Origin: Incurvaria masculella
Taxonomy: Eukaryota > Arthropoda > Insecta > Lepidoptera > Incurvariidae
Assembly (NCBI GenBank): GCA_946894095.1
Contig: OX335643.1
Span: forward strand, 7,365,036-7,429,035
Length of the DNA: 64,000 nt
Reading direction: 5' to 3'
Shown here piece by piece: positions 12,601-21,600 of the stretch (the stretch's first letter is position 1; each line of letters opens with the position of its first letter). The notes under the pieces are model-generated. The model worked only from the letters and a program-made list of their open reading frames with translations, ran no database searches and was not told where the DNA came from. The translations under genes and the position numbers were made by a program.

Positions 12601-15600
12601 GAGGACACTCACAATCGGTCGAAGCAGAACCCTCGACGAAACTTTCTTGCCAACAGAGTAGTAGAATCTTGGAACAGTCTTCCCAGTGAAGTTGTAAACG
12701 CTGTCTCCGTAAATTCCTTCAAAAATAAACTAGACAATCATATAAAATAAAAAATAAAAAATATAATCAATAAATAAATAAGTGTTGTGATATAGGCGCA
12801 TCAGCTTAAATAGCCTATCAATAATAATATAATAATAGTGTCACCGCAAGCGAGACCTTAAAATGAGGTCAACATTGACAGATGGCGCCAAGTTATTACT
12901 ATTTAAAGTTGTGGTCGCAGGCTGTATAGTGATGAGAACAAAAGATTATGGGTTTGAAGGTAACGCTCGCTTGTCGGCAGGTGCCGCCGCTGATGCCGCG
13001 TGGGGCGGCACCGGCGGTCGGGGGCGACGCGTCGCCGGAGCGCGCGCCGCCTCCGCCGGGCCGCGGCACCGCGCGCGCGCTGCCTGCCGTCGACCCAGAG
13101 CGGCCGCCGCCGAGCCCTAAGACGGAGCCGCTCGTCCGGTGAGTGGGCTGTGGACTTTACTGTTTTGCCTGAGAACTTCTTACAAGATGGGCATTATCAA
13201 TTTCTTGATTTCGCCTATAGAGCTAGGAAATTAATTTGTGTTGGAGCGGGCACCGATGAAGGCGCTGCTTTGACGTCGACTCGTCGGAAGTAAGGCCTAC
13301 CTTCTGGGACGAGAGGTTGCTTCGCTCGATTTGCGACTGTTGTTGGTTTCTGCTGCTTTTGCGATCGCTGAAACTTCACTATTCAAGGCAGTTATGTCGA
13401 CGATTTCCCACAAGCACGCTAAACGCGACTTCTGCTCATGAAGGTTTGCTAGTTCTGTTCAAAGTGCTGTATCACAGGAACACCTTACTTCCTCGCGGAT
13501 CTACAATTCGATCTGTCACACACTGACAGACCAAAAGACAAGACAACTCTAATGATTCTGATAACATGATTTCTTAGGGGGTAGGCAAACGACCTTTCTG
13601 TACAGCAATCATGCAAACTAAACAATTGATGTAGGTAAAACTTGAGCAGGTCGGGGGATCGATGTGACTTATACATTTTTACTTCAACACAGGAAGGATG
13701 CAGAATTATACGAAATAAAAAATATCATATACTAGTGAATTTTATCTGCGGGTTCATTCTAAGAGGGCCATTCCTGACGGGACTAACTTATTGCCTGGCG
13801 GGCATGGCACAAAATCGGGGTATTGCACTCTGGCACCGGGTCTGTTGCAAAGAAAAAGTCGTGATGAGGAAGGAGGATGTAACTTGTCCACAAATCAGAC
13901 AATGTGCATAGTGTGTGATAGATTTAAAAATTGAGAGAATAATCAAACAAAAACTACAATAATGCACATCGGACGTTGGAAAGAGGCAATCGGCTAGTTT
14001 CAGTTTTTAGACCGTTGCCGCTCTCTCATGTTGTCACTCAGTACCTGTATAATATGTGCGAGAGAGATGTGCATTATTTTTGCCGGATTATGTAAATTTA
14101 TTTTGAATTTTCATGAAGCAAGCTGGGCTTGATGAATAAGATTTTTAGGTGTGTTTGTTTTTACCTAACTGGACATGAATCCTCTGAGTCCTTTGATCTA
14201 TAGGGTCGGTGAGCAATGGAATCACCTCCCTGCCGAGGTACGCCAAAGTACGATCTGGGGTCCTTAAAACGTGGTGTGAAGATGCACCTGGCTGGCTGGC
14301 ATGGTTTTCGCACTAAACTTGAAAGTTTGCACCTTAATAGGTCCTCCAGGAAACGCGCCTAACATAAAAAAAAATCACACCCACCTTCCAACCCGGGCAG
14401 ACTTAACCCTACCACCTAGTAGGGGAAGGACCTACAGTTTTACATGGATTCCAGATCAAAGAAACAGCTCGCATTCGTTACGAAATGCAGTTTTTAACAG
14501 AAAGAGAAAGAAAGTGGTGTGTGTACGGGAAGAGAATCGAACCCATAACCTCTGGCATAGAATTCAATTCCGTCCCCTGAGTTACGAGCCGCCAATGGAC
14601 TATGATTTTAGAACAATTTTTTTTGCCCTGGATGCAAGCCAAACTTATACATTATCACAGAGTGGTCTGTTCTGTTATCAAAAGTATGAATTCGATACAA
14701 TGTTGTGGAATTCGACACGAGTACCAGATGGCTGTAGAGTAGATTTGGGTCCTCTTTGATACGTCGTCGGTTGCGTTCGGTCGTCATTTTGAATCTGTTT
14801 TCTCGGAGGTTCGTATTGATTTTTGTTTAGAAATATTTCTTGCATTATCGGCACCTTATTCGGTATACAATTGTGCTCCAAACTCAACTTTATGTTACAG
14901 TCAACTCACAATCTATGCCTTGCACATAAAACAGTTTATCTTAAATGTATTTTATTCAAAAGTTATGTTGTGGGGGTTTCCACAGTAAAGAAGATAATGA
15001 GGTTATCGAGCTACATACAACGGTGTGCGTCTGTTTCCTTATTCAAATTAAGAAATAGTTTTCTGAAATTTTGCACATTCAATATATCAACTGAGCACTA
15101 AATCCGTACACTTTTGTTTTGTTATTACATAACTTATATCCGTGATATACGCCTCTAAAATGTATATATAAATTCAATAAGGCATATATCACAGGTACAT
15201 GATAAGTTATAAAAAAAAAACAAAAACAAATTACAAGCGGTCCCAATGAATTTCTTCTCGCACATGTAGCAAGAGCCGAGTAAAGGATTCGTCTTTCGTG
15301 GTTTGGAGTCCACAGACTGTACATCTGCTTCTTTGCTTATACTTAATCGTCAATTCCGCCCGGCTTGGCACCATCTCATTGAAAGAACGATGGTCAAAGC
15401 GGCAATAAAAATTGTCCATATTTTCCATCCATTTATTCGATGCTTACAAACTATTGCATATATTTTTTGGGACTCATCATGTTTGCGTTTTTACTCCCAA
15501 CGTTTATCAACATAAAAAAAACAATGGAAGTCTTAAAACTTACAAACGATTTTACAAAGTTTGATAGATAACTGCTACTCACAAATAACATCATAGGACA

Positions 15601-18600
15601 TTGTATGTGTATGTATCTCAAATTAGGATATCTAGTCTTCAGTTATTAATAGTCTATGGTGGACTCTTAAATGTTTGCATAGTTTGAGCGGCTCGTAGCC
15701 TAGTGGCGCAGGGGACTGGCCTAGCGTACCAGAGGCCCGGGTTCAATACCAACTTGCACCACTGTCTTTCTCTTTCAGAGTTCGATAAGTGCATTTCGTC
15801 ACGAATACGAGCTGCTCCATGGTTCGGAATCCATGTAAAACTGTAGGTCCCCTTCCCCTACTAGGTGGTAGGGTTTAAGCCCGCCCGGCTTGGTACCATC
15901 GCATTGGATGAAAAGATGGTCGAAGCGGCAATGAAAAATTGTCCGTGTTTTCCATCCAGTTCTATGTAGCCGTGCTCATAAAGGGAAGGTCCTGGCATGG
16001 CACCTAATTCCTTCGGGAATGTGGTGTACTGGGCTAATATCATAACGGTAGTTGTGTGGTATTAGCCATCCATGTCAGGTCGCATAAAAAAAAAAAAATA
16101 GGTTGTTAAGTTGACGACGGCTTTTACACCAGAGAATACTAGTAATATTATACATTAAGTAATTTATATTTTTAATTTATTTGTTCTGAGGGTTGCTGTT
16201 TCTTTTGTTCTTGTTATTTGCCTTAAGCTGTTCTACAAAAAATTGTTTGGCAGTAGCATTTAGATCAAAGTATGTATTTCATTATTTTGAACGGAAAACC
16301 AGTGAAGTTTCTTTGCGGATTCTTCTTAACTGTGTTGACCAAATCCGCGGATCTATCCGTTTGTGACGTAACTTTGTGTAGTTTGACTACCAAACGTTTA
16401 TATTAATAAAATTTAACTTTGATTTGAAGTGGTAACTGCCTAGAACTGATGGAAATATTTGCACGCAACCAGAAAGTTCATCTTTGAGGTAACAACTTAA
16501 AAGTGAAGATCACAGCATCTAGAACGAATATTCGTAAAAACTATATATCCAACCGAGTAGTAGAGGCATGGAACAAATTTCCAGAGGATAGATTAACGCG
16601 GTGACCACCAATTAATAGAAAAATTGACTGGATAACCATGTCAAACAATATCAAAAGTAAAAAAAAAACAATCTCAATCTCTACAACTAAACATAACAAG
16701 ATAATCATTGGATTGGCATCAGCACATGCTGATTGTCTAAACCCTGTTTTCACCACCACCAGTTACCTCAAATCCGATAAGTAACTTTCGGTTACATGGT
16801 ATATTTGTATGGTGTAAGCGAAAAGTTAGTTTGGGATTTTGGTAGCTAGAGGTGGTGGCAACGGGCGTTAAACTTATAGATAAATAATGAAATGAAATGT
16901 GTGTGTTTGTGTGCGTCACAGGATGCCAACGATGTCTCCGAAGCGGTCGCCGGCGCCCGCGCCTCCAATAAGCCCGCACGTAAACGTCTCACCTGGCGCG
17001 CACAGGTACACAGCAGCTTGCAGTCAAATACAATTATTGTATACAATGCTCTTTAACCTAACTTTAACCCTTTCCCCGCCAAGGTTTTCTGGCATAATCC
17101 TCAATACTCCACACTACAATTATTTCTATAATATGCAGTCTTGAATTGTTGTTTGTTTTGTTGCAAATAGTGTGTTTCCACTGTTGAACAAGTATGTACT
17201 GTGCAATTATGTAAATAAAACACATTATTTCGTAATCAGTAAAGTTTTATTAATGTTTGAAGGGGAGTAGTTTTCTGTCGGATATATCCGACGATGGCGC
17301 CTGCACAATGCCTTGCTCTGACGGCTATATACGTTCCTGGCGGGGAAAGGGTTCACCATTCTAAATTTCTAGAATAGGAAGCTCTTTGGATTTCATAAGA
17401 CATAGCTATATGAAGAGGTGTCCTTTTTTGGAGCCCCACTGCTTGTTAAACTCCTGTTAACTGCAATGCGGGCCGTGTGGATATATGCAAGTGTAGTGCT
17501 ACACGCAAAGTGTTAGCAAATGGGCGATGACCAGGAAGCACCGCCGGCCGCACTCTGAGGTCAAACATTGATCCCAACAATTTGATGTGGATCCAGTTTA
17601 GGTTAGGGTTATTACTGATGCGTCGGCGTACCACCTTCGTAGCACGTTGACCAAGGTGAGAACCCTCAGTAAGGTAGGTAAAAATCGGCCAAGTGCGAGT
17701 CTGACTCGCACACGACGGGTTTCGTACCATCGTGGGACCCCCCTTTAAAGTTTATTATTTTTTTAATTTTAACTATTTGTTATATAGCGGCAAAATAAAT
17801 ACACACTCTGTTAAAATTTCAGCTGCCTACCTTTTTTTTTTTTTTATGTGACCTGACATGGATGGCTAATACCACACAACTACCGTATGAGCACGGCTAC
17901 ATTGAACTGGATGGAAAACACGGACAATTTTTCATTGCCGCTTCGACCATCTTTTCATCCAATGCGATGGTACCAACCCGGTCGGGCTTAAACCCTACCA
18001 CCTAGTAGGGGAAGGGGACCTACAGTTTTACATGGATTCCGAACCATGGAGCAGCTCGCATTCGTGACGAAATGCACTTATCGAACTCTGAAAGAGAAAG
18101 ACAGTGGTGCAAGTTGGTATTGAACCCGGGTCTCTGGTACGCTAGGCCAGTCCCCGCGCCACTAGGCTACGAGCCGCTCAGTTCATGAGATACAGCCCTG
18201 TGACAGACGGACGGTCGGACGGAAGGACAGTGGAGGCTTAGTATAGGGTCCCGTTTTCACCCTTTTGGGTAGGGAAAGTCGCAAATTTTGTCTTGGTAGA
18301 TCTCGATGGCGAGGTAACATCATGTATGAACTAAACGTTGTGGTTTGTCTTCAGGAACGCATTTAGTTTCCCGACGCGCGCGGCCCCAGCGCCTTCGCCG
18401 GGCGCTCCGCCGCCGCTCACGCCGCACCACGGTCAGTATTATGCCCGACTTTGTGTATACGGGATGGGAAGTGACCTCGGAACAGAAAACCAGTTGGTGT
18501 GACCTATGTTACCCCTGATTTGAGCATAGAGGCATAGGCAGCGTTTCTTAAACTGGGGCCCATAGACCCCTATGCCTTTTTGGAAGCAGGATTCCAACCT

Positions 18601-21600
18601 GCGACCAGGTACATCAGCCAACGAATATCTCGATTACATTCCATCTAAATTTAGATTTTAAAAACAATAAAAACATTGCTTGCTTTGGTCTTTCGGCTAA
18701 TAAAAAAAAGTTGGAAAAAAGTTGCAGGCCAAAAGTGCTGCCAGATTCACCTCTCGAAATTACAAGACCCTATGCAGAATCATCCTGCATTATAATTTTA
18801 TGTATTTAATGGATACGAAATTGTTATTATTATTGACCTAGTCAACAGCAGTGTTGATTGCCCACAACTGATAGCTGAAATCAAGTATAATGCTCCAGTC
18901 CGCCGCACGCGTCATACTCACCTTTTCTATACGCCACTAAAACGCACCAAATATGCTCAAAATTCAACAATAACACGATTAACTAACACTTATAATAATC
19001 ATTTTAGTTCACAAGATATATTTACTTCAAGTAAAAATGTATTTAAAATTGCAATAAAAAAAGAAATAATACTTAATAGACTAAAAGATACATAGGCAAA
19101 ATTTCAATAACTTAATTTTTATCTTATACTATGTGTCTCTAAACTTGTAACCTTTTACACAAACACACCCTAACACATACCTGGCTTTAATTTCTGTATT
19201 TAGTATTTAACGATCAATTGTTTAGTTTTTAAGCTGTTGGTGTACCTAAATAAATTAAATAAAAATAAAAATCATTATTTTGCTTCCACTGTTCCAACTT
19301 ACTTGATATTTGGTATCTAATATTAGACTACAAATATCTGTGTCGACGACTTTGTAAATGTATTTTAGGTCAAACCACAGAGAAAACAAAATTCGTAAGG
19401 TAAACTGGGGTAATTCCGAACGCTTTTTACGATATTTTACTTCGGCGTCAAATTGTGCATTATCAGTGATACTTTTCTTTGAAGGTTTTTTTTTTGTAAG
19501 GTAAGAATATTTTAATCTTTGTTAATCCGTGCGAATAGAGTTATATTCTCAAAGAGCAAAAATAAAATAAATTAAAATGCGCCAGAAAGCAGAACCTTCT
19601 AATTCCGAACGTAAAAATCTAATTCCGAATGATGAGTGCCTAATTCCGAACGTACATATTATTTTCATAAAAATTCGAAAAATTATACTTTGGAAAAAAG
19701 GAATAGTTACCAAATAAATCTAGACATGTTATAATTCACATAACTGGTCATTTTTACCAAGATTTCCATAAGAAAACGATATTTCCTCTCTGTGTTCAAA
19801 CACCACATTTAAGGCGCCGCTCTCCTAAAATGTAATATATTATAGTAGCATTTTCGGTATTTTTAAATTCACAATTAATCCAACCTGGCTTGTCAATATA
19901 ATTTTATGCTACCCTGTGCCAATATTTAAGAAAAAAGTCAGATTACCTGTTCGTCTCTTTAGATTTTCACTTTTGTTTGACAAATTATTTTATTTTTACG
20001 GATAAACAGTCCTCAGCTTAATTATTTAGCTCAACGTTTCGTCTACTACGCTGCGGACATCTTCTGGATTCGCGACTGTCGTCTGCTTTATCCATAGAGC
20101 GCTAGGAGTACTATGAGCGAATCCTGAAGATGTCCACGTCGTGGTGGAGCTAAGTAAGCTGAACACTGTTTATCCGTAAATAAAAAATATTTTGTCAAAA
20201 AATAGTGAACATCTAAAGGGACAAAAAAAAATCGTAACCAATTTAAAAAAAGGTGGAATCTTTGATTTGTGGTAAAGCTTACTTCCTTAGGTGTGATACA
20301 ATTATCATTTATCAATTCGGTTTCAATTTAAATCCGAAGCGCTATTGATTCACGTCAACTCGCTTAAGCCGCGGTTTTGAATTTAAACTGAAACTAAATA
20401 GACAAATGAACATTTTTATTTTTAAAATAAGCCGAACCACCATTTTATTTTTATTTTTTAGGGTTCCGTCCCCAAAGGGTGAAAACGGAACCCTATTACT
20501 AAGCCTCCGCTGTCCGTCCGTCCGTCCGTCCGTCCGTCCGTCCGTCCGTCCGTCCGTCCGTCCGTCCGTCCGTCCGTCCGTCTGTCCGTCTGTCCGTCTG
20601 TCACAGGGCTGTATCTCAGTAACCGTAACAGGTAGAAAGCTGAAATTTTCACAGAGTGTGTATTTATTTTGCCGCTATAACAACAAATAGGTAAGATTAA
20701 AAAATAATTAGAATTAAAGGGGGCTCCCATACAAAAAACGTGATTTTTTTGTTTTTTTTTTCTACGATGGTACGGAACCCTTCGTGTGCGAGTCCGACTC
20801 GCACTTGGCCGGTTTTTTTTTATTTAACACTATAAATGCCAATTCCTTAAACATAAATGTGCCTACATGCCTTAGCATGCACCCGAAAAAACCTTGATGT
20901 GAATAAATAAGTAAGTATCTCCCCTTAAGTGAATAGTATCGTTCGGAATTAGGGCATTATATGGCAAACTGTTTGACCCTAATTACGTACGAGAAAAATA
21001 CTGTGAAATAGTTTTTTTTTAAGTAATAAAATTTTTAATAACATTACTTTATTATTTTGAACCGCCAAACTAAGTATGTTTTTTTGGATTTTGGCAGAAA
21101 AACGTGTTTCTCTGATTATTGAAAATACTTACTTTACCCAAATTCTTTAGTCTTTAAAATGTTAAAAATTAACCGGTTGAACGACGGATTTTGGTAAATA
21201 GACTTGAAAAGTCTTTATCTTTTCTAATAACTAATCAGAAATTTGCTAAGCAATGTGTTTTCTGTGCAAATGTTATAGTAAATAGGTAATGGAAATACCT
21301 AATTGCGAACGTCGTTCGGAATTAGATAGTCCATACAACAAATCATCGGAAATCCGAACTACGATATTTCTACAATTCTAAATAAACACCTGAAATTTTA
21401 CTCACTTCAAATCACAGAAAAACTTATCACCTTCCTCACTATATCAAAATAGTCTTGCATGTCATGATGTTTGCCGCCGCTAAATCACTTCTGAGAAGAC
21501 GTCACCCGCGGGATTCGCGCCAAAATTGTATGGGCGTACGTGGCAGACGCTCTCCGGCGCGGGACTGAGTGAATTTTAACAAATTTGACTAATATATATT

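Noticed and set aside
15697..15750. tRNA gene from A and B boxes
   Set aside because: The same head recurs with a shared non-tRNA body and A-tail in several places, so it is a SINE.
20406..20730. Frames with repeated RPSV or RTDG
   Set aside because: Translation of the GTCC tandem tract of an interspersed repeat, not a protein.
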